A stretch of 64,000 nt of DNA from NCBI GenBank assembly GCA_029168955.1, contig JAPDOI010000137.1, forward strand, positions 517,501 to 581,500, in the 5' to 3' direction. Source of the stretch: Aplectana chamaeleonis. Taxonomy: Eukaryota; Nematoda; Chromadorea; Rhabditida; Cosmocercidae. Made by a program: the position numbers and the translations under genes. The notes beneath the pieces are model-generated. The model saw nothing but the letters and a program-made list of their open reading frames with translations, ran no database searches and was not told the origin of the DNA. How positions within the stretch are numbered: position 1 is the stretch's first letter; every line of letters starts with the position of its first letter. Positions 24,301 to 39,300 of the stretch are shown piece by piece.

Positions 24301-27300
24301 CAGAAGGAATTTCCGACAACGCGTTTCTATTCACATCGGAGTACGGACTAGGAAGAAACTTTGCGACGCGGATTCTTTTGTCAAGTGCATCCAGGACGCT
24401 TCGAAAGAGGCACTCCCGGTTGTACAGCCTAAGAAGAAGTTCGCCTACGTCTCAGAAGAAACAACATCTACCTACAACAGAGTATGTGCTCTCCGAACTG
24501 CAGGAAACTTCGTGGAGGAGAAGCGTCTGAGGAGGAAGTTGCGTCGGCAGCTTCAAAGTGACCGCGAACGAGAGTGGACGTGTAGAGCTAAGGAGTTCGA
24601 GAAGGCTTGGGAGGAGAAGAATCCGAAGAAAGCCTACACGTTGCTGCGACAGTATAGCGGGAAGATGAAGAGATGTTCTCCTGTCTTGAACACTACCAAT
24701 GGATGATTTTTGCCGTAACTGCAGTTCAACGTCGCAGTGCACGTTACGACTCCCCCGGAAAAAGGAAAATGCTGGTTCAATCTCGCCCGGAGCCAAGCGT
24801 TTTGCGATCAACTCAGCACCTTGTGTAAACTACCAATGGAGTTGCAGTTGGTGATGCGACGCTGCCAATATGGAAGGATTACTTCAGTTCACTACTGAAT
24901 CGTCCAGCGCCATCAGTACCTGAGCTCCCGCATGTTCAGAGAGCACATTACGATGTCAGTGAGGAACCGCCGACTGAGTCTGAAGTTTTGGATTGTGTCC
25001 GGAAAATGAAGAATGGAAAGGCAGGTGGAGATGACAACATCACTGCTGAAATGCTGAAAGCTCTTCCTCCGTCTGGGATTCGTGAAATGACCAACACCAT
25101 CCGTGCCATATGGATGAGCGAAAGGATACCCGATTCGTGGAGACATGCGATCATCGTACCTCTTCACAAGAAGCTATCCGTCACGGATCCTAAGAACTAC
25201 AGAGGAATCTCTCTACTTCGTGTCATGTACAAGGTTTTAGAACGTATCATTCTCGAGCGACTTATCAAACATCGTGAAGGAACGACCAGAGATGAGCAAG
25301 CCGGTTTTCGACCTGGAAGATCGACCATCGACCAAGTGTTCGTCGTGAGAAGAGTAATTGAATCGTGGCAGCGGTTTTCGAAGCCATTACAGCTTGCTTT
25401 TTGGACTTTGAAGCCGCGTTCGACTCTCCTCATCGTGATCGATTGCTCAATGCTCTGCGAGCAGATGGAGTCCCGGAAAAGTATGTTCGGTTAATCGAGG
25501 ACATGAACAAAGGAACAACAGCAGCAGTTCGTACACCTGTCGGATTTACGTCAGCTTTCGAGGTGAAAACAGGAGTAAGGCAAAGGAGCCGTTGCAGGAC
25601 CTTTTCTTTTCAACTTCGCCGTTGATGACATCATGCGTAGAGTTGCAGAACAGTTTCCTGCGGATGTGATCCTAACACCATCAGGACGCTCCCTTGTCGA
25701 CCTGGAGTACGCCGACGACATTGTGTTATTCGCTGAAAACAAGGCAAAACTGCAAAGGATAGTGAACCTCGTTTCGAAGTATGCCGCAGCCTATGGACTT
25801 CGTCTTCGTCCCGACAAATGCAAGCAGATGTGGGTCTCTCAGAGGCCTTCAACTGGAGTTTGTGTGGACGGACAACGTATCGAACTGGTGGACGATTTCT
25901 GTTATTTGGGCTGTTTGCTGAAGAACGATGGTAGTTATGCAGCGGATATTCGACAACGATGTGCGAAAGCTACGTCTGCATTCAATTCTCTAACCAAGTG
26001 TTTGTGGTCTACCACCATCGCGAAGGAAGTCAAGTTGCGCGTCTACCTATCCGCTATTCGCCCTATCATGATGTACGGATCGGAGACGTGGGCAGCACCG
26101 AAAACGCAGATGGAAAGGTTGGATTGCACGGAGAGGAAGCTTTTAGGCGTTTGCTTGGATATTTCTGGCCGCGTGTATGCCATAACGAAGACCTTTACAA
26201 GGAAATCGACGCAGTACATCAACGCTTGACACGAGGGAGGTGCCAGCATCTCCTAACGCCATCTCAAGCAGCAATGGAAAGTCGACTTCGACTGCTCGGG
26301 CATATACTAAGAAGAACGCCGGATCGTCTCGTACAACACGCTTTAAAAATGCTTCCAAATCCTGTCTGGAAACGGCCACCTGGGCGTAGGCGAAAGTTCT
26401 GGACGGATGTGGTTAAAGAGGATTTAAAGTCACTTGGCATCGAAAGACAGTTCAGGCGCGATGTTTCGTTTCGCAGGAAATGGAATAGTGACAGCTGGAT
26501 GGAATGTGTTCAAATTGTGGCTGAAGACCGTGAAAAATGGACACGGCTGACTACTAGGACGGCACACCTCGGTGAAGATGCGGAATGACCGCGTCAGGCG
26601 AAAGCCAACCAATTAAGTCAAAAAGTATCCGGGGATTTCCTCCCCTGCCCACAGTGCAGCCGCAGGCTGCACCGCCCCTTCTGGGTTTCGACCAATTCGC
26701 ACCTCCTAGGATTTGGCTTCACGGGAATATCAGCCCACACCCGGGGATTCCCTCCCCTGTCCACAGTGCAGACGCAGGCTGCACCGCCCCTTCTGGGTTT
26801 CGACCAATTCGCACCTCCTAAAATTCGGCTTCACGGGAATATCAGCCCACACCCTGGGATTTCCTCCCCTGCCCACAGTGCAGCCGCAGGCTGCACCGTC
26901 CATTCTGGGTTTCAACCATTTTGCACCTCCTAGAATTTGGCTTCACGGTAATATCAGCCCACACCCGGGGATTTCCTCCCCCCGCATACAGTGCAGCCGC
27001 AGCCTGCACCGTCCTTTCTGGGTTTCGACCAATTCGCATCCCCTAGAATTTGGTTTCACGGGAATATCAGCCCACTCCCGGGGATTTCCTCCCCCCGCAT
27101 ACAGTGCAGCCGCAGGCTGCATCGTCCATTCTGGGTTGCAACCGATTTGCCCCTGCCAGATTTTGGCTTCACGGGAATATTAGCTCGCATCCGGGGATTT
27201 CCTCTCCTGCCCACAGTGCAGCCGCAGGCTGCACCGTCCATTCTGAGTTTCGACCAGTTTGCACCTCCTAGAATTGGGCTTCTCGGGAATATCAGCCCAC

Positions 27301-30300
27301 ACCCGGGGATTTCCTCCCCCCGCATACAGTGCAGCCGCAGGCTGCATCGTCCATTCTGGGTTGCAACCGATTTGCCCCTCCCAGATTTTGGCTTCACGGG
27401 AATATCAGCCCACACCCGGGGATTCCCTCTCCTGCCCACAGTGCAGCCGCAGGCTGCACTGCCCCTTGTGGGTTTCGACCAATTTGCACCTAGAATTTGG
27501 CTTCACGGGAATATCAGCCCACACCCGGAGATTCCCTCCTGCCCACAGTGCAGCCGCAGGCTGCACCGCCCTCTGGGTTTCGACCACCTCGCACCTCCTA
27601 GAATTTGGCTTCTCGGGAATATCAGCCCCCCACCGGGATTCCCTCTGCTCACAGTGCAGCTGCAGGCTGCACTGTCCATTCTGGGTTTCAACCCATTTGC
27701 ACCTCCTAGGATTTGGCTCCACGGGAATATCAACCCACACCCGGGGCTTCCTCCTTGCCGAACGTCCTTTTGGGTTTCGAGTAACTTGAACCCCATCGAA
27801 TTTTAGCTAACAGTAAGGTGAGCCCACACCCGGGGTTCTTCTCTCTTGCCGGACGTCCATTTTGGGTTTCAGTGACTTGAACCACACCGAATGTTTGCCA
27901 ACAGTAAGATGAGCCTACACCCGGGGTTTCCTTCCTTTGCAGGGCGGTGCAGCCGAAGCAATGTTGCGACATTGGGCAACGGGTGTTGTATAATTTTTGG
28001 AAAAGTTTTGTAAAAAATGAAATAGAGGGGGGTCGTAAACAGTGCGGAGGAAAAACTGCTATGGACCATCACTATTCTGAATGTTTCCCAACTGAAAGAA
28101 TTTTTCATTCCGTGCGGGGATAATTAAACTTTGGAAAATTTTAAAAAATTCTGGTGAACAAGGGGGTCGTAGCTCCGCCGAAAATTGACGCAACCACTTC
28201 GAATTTTAGCCAATAATAAGATCACCCTCTACGCGGTGTTATCTAGACTTCTTTTTTTCAAGAGCTTGCTTAGGATTGTGTCGTTAGGAATTCCACTCGG
28301 CATCTTTATGGGGCTAGCGGCATAGAAATAATTTGTTTCGGTCGATGGGCTATTTACAGCCACGGTAATACGCAAAGACAGCTCAAATTGAGTCTATACC
28401 ATGTCTACTTCTACTGTAGATTATTTTGGATCATTCAGGTGCATTAACTCATTTCTCACTCTGACATGGAATGCATTATGCGGAAGAAAATAAGGTGAAC
28501 CCAGGGAGAAATACCGCAGAGGAAACAGGATTTCACATAATTATGGAGCCGTTGAACTATTTGAAGTCAAGGTAAGCCTTCTTTCGAAAATATTGTGTTT
28601 GGTATGCAGCCTGGAAAGGCGCCTTGTTTCGAAAAAAGGTCATAACAGTTTTTGACGTGGCCAAGCGCGCAGCTCCTGATACTGATTGACCGCATTTCTT
28701 CTTGTTTACTTTCCCATATTTCAGTCAGAAGTCATAGTTAAGGGAACGTCTTAAAAACTGGTAACGGTATGCCTTGCCTTATCCTTTCTGAAGTTCTCCG
28801 GAGGTAAGATGGGAACGAGAAGGATGGAGAGAGATGGAGGAGTCCGCGGGGGAAGGGGGTTACGGGCAGTTCGCTCAGAATGCGACTTTCCGGAGTTTTG
28901 GTGTTACATGGGAAAATAATTTTATGACATAGGTTGCTAGTGATAATCCTAACCTGCGCGATTGCAACGCGAAGAGGAGGGAGTGACACAGAAACGGAGT
29001 GTTATGGTAGAAGCTCAAGCGCGCAGCATCAAGAACCGCAGGACGGTTTATTTGTGTTACAGTTCACACCATGAAAAAGGTGTCCGGAGATTCTTGTGTC
29101 CAGCAAGAGTCAGAAGGGTACGGTTTCGCAACAGGTGTTGGAATGGGAGTAGTTGGTGTTGTTATCGTTTCTAGCGAAAATCCGGTCCACTTTGCGGACG
29201 ACCGCTGCGGCAACTTTGAACACGATGATCGTCGTTCTGAAAAAGGTTATTCGTGCCGGGGCCCATCACGATTATCATAGTGTTGCGTGATAGTTGTCCG
29301 CGAATGCAGACCGGAATCTCGCTCTGATAACGACAGTATGTTACTCCGACAATTTCAATCTACTCCTCTTCATGAATGACAAAGTTGCTTCTATTGGAAA
29401 TATTGAGGCTTCAAGGGAATACATAATTTTTTAACATGCATTTCTCATTCCAGGTGGATCAGAGACTGCTAATGTGACTGAAACGGAGATTATAGTTCAC
29501 GCCTCATCCAGTGATATATTTTTGTTTCCTCATTGTATTATTGTGCATTTGGATAAATAATCAGAATTTGATTAAAAGACATGTGCAATGGAACTGACTT
29601 CCAGGGATTCCTCCTTCGTGCTGAAAGTGTTCATTTGGTTCAATCTGTTTCAACCTAGCGCTCTCTCGCCGTCTCTAACGGAGCTGAGGTTAGAGACAGC
29701 GAGAGAGCGCATGACGGACGGGGGGAGCAGCATCGCGCACGCCGCTCGCGCCATGAGTCGTGAGAATTACGCGTAGAAACCATGGAATTTCGCGGTCCTA
29801 CAGCCTGTACATTCTTTGCGTCCCACGATTACGCGACGTCGGTGGGTTCAGTCGGCACGGATAGCACTGATCGCTTTGGTTCCTCTTGGTTCACCTTTCT
29901 TTGGCGAAATCTCGGGGGATATATGTTCAGAGACACGTGCACACGGTCTGAGCTGACGCAAACTGCACTATCAAGAGGGAAACAAACGACCAGTATGGTT
30001 CTTGCCGACTCTACCCGGCCTAGGGCCCAGCGAAATGAAGCGAATTCTATACATGGTTGAAGGAGGAAAGCCGGCCTATCGTTTGGCCAGGCCAACACAC
30101 AGATTTCGACGTCGTGGAAACTGTTTTCAGCAAAGATGCTTTGATTAAAGATATATCGTGTTCACTGGCAAAACCGTTCGCTTAGTAACAGAATCGTCCC
30201 ATTTTCTGTTTCATCTGAATGGGCTATCTGGAACAGGAACCACAGAAACGGCGGTGCCGGTCCGCCAGCTGCGCTGGCCGGCGTGAGCAGCTGGTTTATA

Positions 30301-33300
30301 CACATGTAGATAAATGTGCACGTTTTTCTACACTACACTGTGCTCAGTTCATTGTCTCAACCTACTTTCAAACGCACTCACAGTTGGTCCACGGGCCACT
30401 AGTCACAGAAATCTAAATAAAATTAAAATAATACAGAACCTTATTCGCCGTTCGCTTGATGCTGGCCATAAGTTCATCGAGCTCCTCCTTGGTCTCTGAA
30501 AAAAAACTTTTTTCGAAAATTCCTTTTATTTGAACTCCCCATATCAGCTACAATTCAAGCTGGGGCGTCCTCAGCGCTCCGCTTTAAGCGACAAGACACT
30601 TTGCAAAGTGAGGCAATTACCGCCTCTCTAATGCTGCTGGACTGCATCGAATCGAGGAATATTTGAGTAAAGCGTGTCCAGTTGTCAGTAGAAAAAGGTT
30701 GCTAACAGCGATATTTCGACGATCTGGACATTGCAACCAGAAAAAACTCACTGGGATCATTGACCGGATTTGAGAGAATCGCCGAGTGTTTTTTCTTGAC
30801 CTCTTCCACATTGTTGGCAATCAGATCGACGCTGCCACGGATTTCTTCCACCTGAACTTAGTGCATCTTTCTTTTACGCTTCAACTGTGATTTTGCGACG
30901 TAAAACTCAATTATTTCGCACCAATCAACAAATCCTCCTACGTGTTTCTATGGGAACGGAATTCTTGGCAATCCCTAGGCCGAAGAGCTTCAGGAAGATG
31001 TGATTAGCATTCCGAAGCATATCTGGACTAGAAAAGCAACGCCACACCTCAAAACAAATCAAGAATTCTGGACAGGAATACCATATATTTCTACCACTGC
31101 GGAGTCTTCGCTACAGAATGTCCAGAATAATTTGGAACAAAAGCCAAGATAAAGAAAAAATTCTGCGGTTCATTTTAATGACAGCTGGTTCGCGGTATGA
31201 AAAATTTGAAGGGCTTGCAGAATGAAAACACAAGCCGCAAGAACAAAAAACTACCGGGACCATATTACAAAGACATTCCCTATGGTTTCAAAATACTCTG
31301 CGAAACTAATCATTGTTTGCATTGACATAGATATCTATTCTGCTAATGACTTCAGGTCAGGATGTATGCAACGGCGCTTTCTCATAATTTTACAGTAAAT
31401 TTTTTTTCAGATCTGGAAATGATTTAGGATCCTGGGGAGCAATGCCACCCTTAAGACATAAAGCTGGCTAGAAATATAGTCAAAATTGGAAAGTTTGAAA
31501 GAAAAATCAGCGTTCTAAAAATATCCAAACACCCATTTCTGCGAACACTAGATTTAAACGTATCTCGGCCTGGGATTAACGAAACTTGATGAAACTTTTA
31601 CATATTATAGGGTATCACAAACCTTGCCTTACTCACACTCGAGCTTAGGTTTTGAATAAACACATTTTGAATACGGAAATTATTTAAAAATTCGTGGCAT
31701 TAATCCAAATTAGGGCTCCTGCCTCAGAACATGTCCCTGAAAATTCCCAGCCCGTGCCACTTGCTTGCCATAAGAACACCTCAAAAACTGCTGTACAAAA
31801 ACGTGAAAAAATAATTTCTTGCGGCATTTTTTTGAAGCCAAGAATTCAGCAAAATAGGGCTTTTTTTTTACAAAATTCATCCCTGCAGAATTATTCGCCC
31901 TTGAGCCATTTAAAGACATGCACTGTATAGGCTCTGACAATGCTCAACTGATACACAAATTTAGTTTTTTTTTTCATTCACGTCGAAGTGAGATACGTAT
32001 CGGGTGCAAAATCGCAGAAGTTCAATTCGAATTCATTTCCGAAAAAATGCTCCAAGAACTTATTTTTCCACAATGTCGTACAACGGTTCTGGAGGTCTTC
32101 CTATGGCAAGCAGATGGTAAGAGTTTGGAAATTTTACGGACATGTTTTGAGGAAATTGCTCTAATTTGGATTGATGCCACGAAATTGTAAATAAATGCCG
32201 TCTTCAATAACTATACATTCAAAACCCAAGCTTGAGTTCGAGTAAAGCAATGTTGGGCTCCTGGATTTGCAGCTATGAAACTCGAAGAAATTAGTCTTTC
32301 TTCGTAAAATCAGCGTTCGCATAAAAAAGGTCTTTGCGTTTTTCCTAATCTGGCTCTAATGAATGCGAAAAATAGTGAAATTTGAACAGAAAGCCCGTAA
32401 AAACTTTAAACAGGCAAGAAAAAGCTGGCAGGCTCTCCATCCTCAGATGACGAAACTTTTTATACGCTAGCTATTTTTGAATAAAGCGACTAATAGGTTC
32501 GAGATGAATAAGGCCGAACTTGTGTTGAAAAGGGTATGCAAAACACGAAAAATGAAAAAAGCCACTATGAAAATTAAAAAGGCCCGATTTAAGAGCTTCA
32601 TTTCGGTTCACCACAGTTCATTCGCCGATAATCCCACGTGGTTCACCCAATATGTCTCGCTGTTTCCGAAAAGCAAGGCAGAGGCTTGAATCGGAAGTGT
32701 TGGGAGAGAATTTTTCTCTGAAATGCTGGTTTAAGAGCATTTGGGTGCATCTAAAACATTTTCTCCAATTATCTTGCACAGACATGCCTGAAAGCTGTTT
32801 AAGGTGATACCACTTGAAGGCACAAAACACACTTAGATTACCCTTAGATATGTGTTTTCAGATTTTCATGTATTTATGTAGTAGACCCATCCTGTACAAC
32901 AATTCCAAATGCGGGATTTCATTTCTCCACATCGACGAATAAGATGACATCCAAGTTTTGGGACAGTATATGGCTATCCATGTCACGGTTATAGGGGTCT
33001 TTCAATATTATTGTTGCAAAAAAACCATAACTTTTGATTTCCAGTGAAAACTCGAAGACTGTTTTCATCATGACCACTGCCTTTAGGCTTGTGAACTCGA
33101 ATGCGGAATGCTCGCAACACCCACTACACCCAACGGTCATTGATCAAAGTGAACCATTGCGAACCGACTTTGAAGGCATTGCTCAGGACATTTCACTTTC
33201 GAGTTCTTCACGGTATACGGATGGCTTGGGGCCCCATGTACGTAACAAATAACGCGAAAACCGTGTTTTCGCCCTAAAAGAGGGCCTTTCTTGGTGACGT

Positions 33301-36300
33301 TGAGGGGGCATGAGGCGTTTCGTGGACCTCGAAACGCTTGTTTGCAGCCGTTGTTTTGCCATTCCTAGCTTGTTTTCTGCCATTTTTCAACCCTGGAAGC
33401 CGAATTTGCTCTTCGCCTCACATTTTACTGAGAAAAGTCACTGATAATTATCATCGTGAACGCTGCCTTTAACGCCCTAGCAAAAACAAGAGGCAAAAGG
33501 CTGTGAGCTTTAAAAACCCCTGATAAATTGAAAATCTCCAACCTCAGAAGGTGAACGTCCTCTCAACTATGACGTGATAATAGAGTATGAGTACATTGCT
33601 ATGCAAACTTTTCAGAAAAGATCAACACTAAATTACTATGTAAAAGACAATACATTGAAATTAAAATTTACAAATATTAAGCTAAGGTTTATGGTACTAG
33701 TATGAGAAAAACATTCAAGTTCGCTCTCAAAATCAACTAATTAGAAGGTGTTTCTACTGTGGTTCGAGAAGAATAAATCAGTTTACAATATGTGTCCGAG
33801 CACACATATTAAGTGAGGTTCAAGTTCTTTCAAAATCGTAGAAAGAGAAATCCATCGTGTATGCAAATTTAAAATATGGAAAGGGTGGTGAGCCCTTATA
33901 TATGGCCAACTTGAATATACGACAGCCACTGTATATAAGCATCCGGGCCAGGGATGAGCGGAATAACAAAATGAAAATTCAGAAATCGGTTTTCGGGTTT
34001 CGGCACAATAACTGTTTTCTCGGGTTTTGGAAATCGCGCGCGAAACGCCTGAAAATCCGGGGAAATGCGGTTTTCGGAACGCGAAACGCGAAAAAATTCA
34101 GAAATCATTTGCTGTTTTTTTTGTCCCCGATGACCCGATATTTTCGCATTCCACAGCGCATTCTGCGATTTTCGGAACGCAAAACGCGGAACTCCGCTCA
34201 TCCCTGATCCGGGCTATGGTCCAGAGAGAAACCAATCGAATCCGAAAGAGCTTCTATAAAAAACATATGTAAAAGCCATCTCGGAAGAGTAAACTTTGAG
34301 AATCGAAAGTCTAAGTGAGACATCCGTAGCCTCAGATAATGTTGCGCTGACCTCTGGTTCAGTGACGGCCAAAGGAGTCAAGTGCATTCATGACCCCCCC
34401 CCACTAATCAGTCAGAACAGTCTCAAATTCGTAAACGAACTCGTATCCGTGGATGAACGGAGTTTTCTTCCCTAAACCCAGCCTTCGATTTTTCATTTCA
34501 AACCGAACGCTAGAAAAGGATTTGCTTCATAAATTTTTCCAGGAAACCCATTGCGAACGGAACCATCTCAAGAGCGGCAAATTTCCATCGGACGTGCACG
34601 CGAACTACATCCTCAAATTGCTCGTCGAGCAATGGTTATTGCCGCGTTGCCAGTTAGACGAACCAAGCTCGTTGCCGCCCCAAAATCATGGAAAAACTCC
34701 AAAATCGATACGAAGCCGACGCGATGCCACACACATAGACCAACACGCGAGCAGCGAAACGAGCCCCAGCATCCGATGAGCATCCAAAACTACAATCACA
34801 CGCATAATGTCCCAATACCACCGTCACATATTTGGAACGCCAGATCGCAAGCTCAAAAAGGTGGTCGTTCGGCAAGCAAAGGGGCCATTTTTGCAAAGAA
34901 AAATGGGCAAAAAATGAAAATTCGAGCACAAAACCTCAGTCAACCCCTAATAAATGCCCAACTCCCCCTGGAGGTCCAACTTTCCGAATGATTATATATT
35001 TGACTGATCTGCAAGTACAGGATATTCCCGAAGAATGATGAGAGCTCGGGTTCTTCAACTGGGAGCAGCAAGTAAACAATGGGTTTGCCATAAATATGCG
35101 TGGAATATTCGCCACAAGCCTAATACTACCAGAAGGGAAACAAAGCTGCATATAAATTTTTTTAAAGCAAGCCATGACTCCCAAACAGAAAGATTTGGAG
35201 GTTTTTAAAACCGCTGCTCAGGGTCAAGCAGACCGTTGTCCCAGACCTATGTCACCCTCCCGTGGCTAGGCAGAAATTTTGGAAACTATCAGAATTTCTG
35301 AGAGTTTTCGCAATTTTCAAAGCTCTCGACGAACTTCAGGTGTTTTTCGTTTTTAGCACAAAATTTTCACGCCCCCCCCCCTTTTCGAAATTTCATTTTA
35401 ATGAAAATTTTGACGTCCCGTCCATTATCCCACGGGACAGGATCAGCTTGACTCTGGGCCTCAATACCACAAAGTTTCCACCTTCACCGATAGAGTAAAT
35501 CACAATACTTAAAAAACAATACCTAAAAATCTGGCGAAAATCACTCTAGGTGATGCCGACTTACTTCAATTTTTCTCACTACTTTATTCATGAAAAAGTC
35601 GAAAAGTGTTCAACAATTGCCAGCGTCTCCTGAAGGTGCCCCCGAATCGCGATAAGTTGCCTTGAACATTTCGCCACATTCATCCAACGTATCCATAGCC
35701 CTAAGCGAAAATAGCCCCAGCGTTCACGGTGAGCAATTTCGCCGATTTGGCCGTTTGCAGCAGAACTTGTACCAATTGAAATACTTGTTATGACGTCTTC
35801 ATTATATATTGGACCCCAATAAAAAGTCGGTTACTCTAATTATGGATAATTCAAAAAACAAGGGTCGCGAATATTCGATTCACACGGATAGATTTAAATT
35901 AGCTACACTGGACAATCCGAGTTATTCGGATAGAGAGCCTAAACGGATAAGCGGATTTCGGATAAATCCGAGAAATGCGTTTTTCTTTCGGTGAACCGGA
36001 TTTTGAATCGTGAAAATTTAAAATCGTGAGTCGTATTTCTCTGAGCCGAGATACGAAGGGTTCTTCAAGAAGGTCGAATTCGCACGAGGAGGGTTTTCCA
36101 GCACTAAGGTCTAGGGGTGTTGTACTTGAATACAAAGCAGGGTACGGCGTGGGGTGTGGATATCCACAGGGGAGTCTGAGCTACGCTGGGGTGGAGGGGG
36201 GGGGTCTGAGCTTCTCCGGGACACCAAATGGACCATTCTGGATGGGGTACACAGTTTTTACATTCAGTTCATTACAAAAAAATTCGATTATACTACTCTT

Positions 36301-39300
36301 CTTTAAATTTTACTTTTTCAAAAACTGACCAAACACCGCTCCTACCGGGTCGGAGAATATCCGTCGAATGTTTTACCAATAAGCGCTTTTGGGGGGAAGC
36401 CGTCTGACAAAATCGCCAAAATTTTGCTCATGGAGGGAGGTGGTCTGAGTAAAGTGGGTCTCGGCCACACCTCTTGCCGTACCCTGATACCACGGTGCTA
36501 GGAGGGGTAGTTTCAATTTTAACCCGAAAATAAAAATTTGATTCTAGTAAAGAGTCTTAAAAACCTTGGGTCGAGGCAAAAATTTCAAAAAGGTTCGTTA
36601 ACTGATTTTGTAGACCACGAAATTTTGTGGAAAACATATATAGGAGGTATTGCGAGGATTTTCGTCTTTCTTGGAAACATTTTGGCACCAATGAGAGGAA
36701 AGTACCTTCAACGAAATCGGACACAACCCTCGCTAGACCATGCCGAGCAATAAAGATCTATTCCTCAAAATAACATGAATCGATAACTCTTTCTCACGAA
36801 CACGATAAGAGCTTTGGAGGGGAAGTCAGATGAAGTTCCTTGTTCTACATTATCTGACCTACATGAGGAACTCTCCGTGCAGCTCGGTCCGGAGAGATGT
36901 TCAGCAGCTATTAATTTCCATTCTAAGACGTCATGACAAGAACAAGTACAGTCGGCATGAATCTTAGTGAAACTCTGCGTAACTTACTGAAGGTTGGCAC
37001 GCAAACTCGGTGCCATATGCTATAACATAGGTGCACCGAGTTTGCGCCAACTTTCAATGCGGAACGCAAAATATCACTAGTATCCACGCTGACGTTACAT
37101 CCATAGATAGACATGGGGCCTCAGATCGAACAATAGCGTTTCCCCTTAATGAGGGTGATCTAAGAGTCTCTTACAGAAAGGCGATTTCTACAAGAACAAC
37201 ACCAAATAATCCCAGAATCTCGGGCCGAGTAATCAATATGTAAGGTTGGCCCTCTCAGTTTCAGTTAATACAACTAGATCCAGCGGAGCGTTGCGACCGA
37301 ACTCGGCGGAGCTATGACCCCCACCTTGATCAACAAAATTTTCGAAAAAAATGTCGCAATTTTTTTAGAGCAATCTCTGGCCAGTGAAATCTTGCTGCAG
37401 AATTTTACCACCATCATCTACGACGTATTTTAATTTTTTGGACCAACATTTTTGCGATTTCCCTCCACCTGCGTTGTGCCCAGGCTGAATCCTGAATACA
37501 ACGGCGATTTCGATTCACAAATCCAGTGGGCGTCTGGAAGCCCTCCGATGCAAAACCGTGTTGTTTTTCTCAGCCGAATCGGAACTCATTCGTCAGTGGT
37601 TAATACGTCTAATGTGTGAAATTGATTTCAGCGATTATCCGCGAATGCAATTTATAGCAGCTGCATTCGTAGTCGCACACGAAACAACCGGCGATAACAT
37701 CGTAACAAGGCAGAAGCATGGCATAATTCCAAAACTCAACAGCAAAACATGGCAATTAACGACCAAAAAACACCTTATAAATGGAAAATGACAACAAATG
37801 AAAGACAAGAAAATCAATGATGATGCCCGAAAAAATTCTGCAACATCTGAGATCTTCACAAAGAAAAAACTAGACACTGGAATAATAGGTGACTCAGCCA
37901 AATAAAGCTTTTACTAAGCGAAAAACGGCTGTCTACAACTTGATGTTCCCAGGGGCTCGAGCCCATTAATCTGACGCTCAGAAATCGTTCGGAAAGAGAA
38001 AAAATATACTTCTCGCGTCATTCGGATAGCCCCACGCCATAAATATAATGTTTTAAACAAATTCAGACAATTCAAGATAAAAATTCCAAAAAGCGTGGAA
38101 CATGAACGAAAAATGCGTGACTTTCCCAGCAGAAAAAAAATACAGAAGCGAAGAATGAAATCATATGTGAAAGTATAGTATGGTACTTTCGCCCCGTTTA
38201 ACCCTAACCTTAAAAGTACTTACATGAGAAAATCCTTGGGGTTCTATAGATTTTTTTGGTAACGGTGAATTGGTAGCCGTCCCGAGGGACAACAGAGAGG
38301 ACGTAAGAATAAAAAAAGGGATTCGGGAGAGGGAACGGAAAAATCTGTCTCGTTAGTAGGGTGAAGAGTCTAGAACTCCGTATAAAGAAAAACAAAAACA
38401 CAACAGTGTGTAAAGTTTTTTTTCTAGGTTAAATTTTCGGTTCCAACATTGTAAAAAAACCATTTTGGGGTTGGGAGGTAAACAAACTTCACCATTTCTC
38501 AAAAATTTTAGTCACCAAGTGGGGGGAACGTAATTCCGTCCAGGTCCGACAAAAGGGACTGCCTGGCCCTGTTTTTGGGTCGTACCAGAGCTGAATTTGA
38601 GCAAAAAAAAACTTATTCATTCTCTTTCAAGAGCCCAGATTTTATGGATGTCAAAGTTGTTTCCATAAATGAATAAAGCTATTATAAAGAAGAAAATGTG
38701 GCGCATCCGCATCATCGATTGAAGCCGAGAACTTTGACCTTTATTGATTATTACAGCGTTAAAGTCACAGATCAACGCTGGGAATAATTTTTGATATTTC
38801 AGACGGGGCACCGCCTGTAAAAATCCTGCCAAACGTGAGATCTCAGTTCCCATTAAAGAGCGACAAAGTACATGAAAAATTTTGACCCCGCCCCAACACC
38901 CCAAAGATAAAGCCCAGCGCCCGCCCCGAAAAGGGAACAAAGAGCTTGGCAAACAAAAAAATCGCTGCGTGGGTGTGTGGTAATGCCCCAGAGCAACATG
39001 TACAGACAAAAGCGGAGGTCCCGGTTTCCTTTTCGGGGCGGGATGCGTGGTTCGCTTCCTGGGGTTTTGAGGGCGGGAAAGACTTCTTCCCTGTTCGCTT
39101 GAAGGTTTACGATAGCCTTCATCTTCGAGAAAAATTGATTGGACAATTCACTGGAATTATCACTTCAATTAAACGTTCCGGTACAAATAAGCGTTTTAGT
39201 GCATTTTTCGCCGTTTCTTGACATTTTTAAAAACACATGGTGGGTAACGAACTGCTTCTAGTAGGAAACTCGGTAATGAAAATCTTCGTAAACAGTGACT

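Noticed and set aside
14601..27745. CRISPR array
   Set aside because: Repeats are direct head-to-tail units without unique spacers, in a nuclear intron.
26585..27806. Long Pro-rich frames up to 271 codons
   Set aside because: Translations of satellite B in all frames on both strands; no start context or codon bias.
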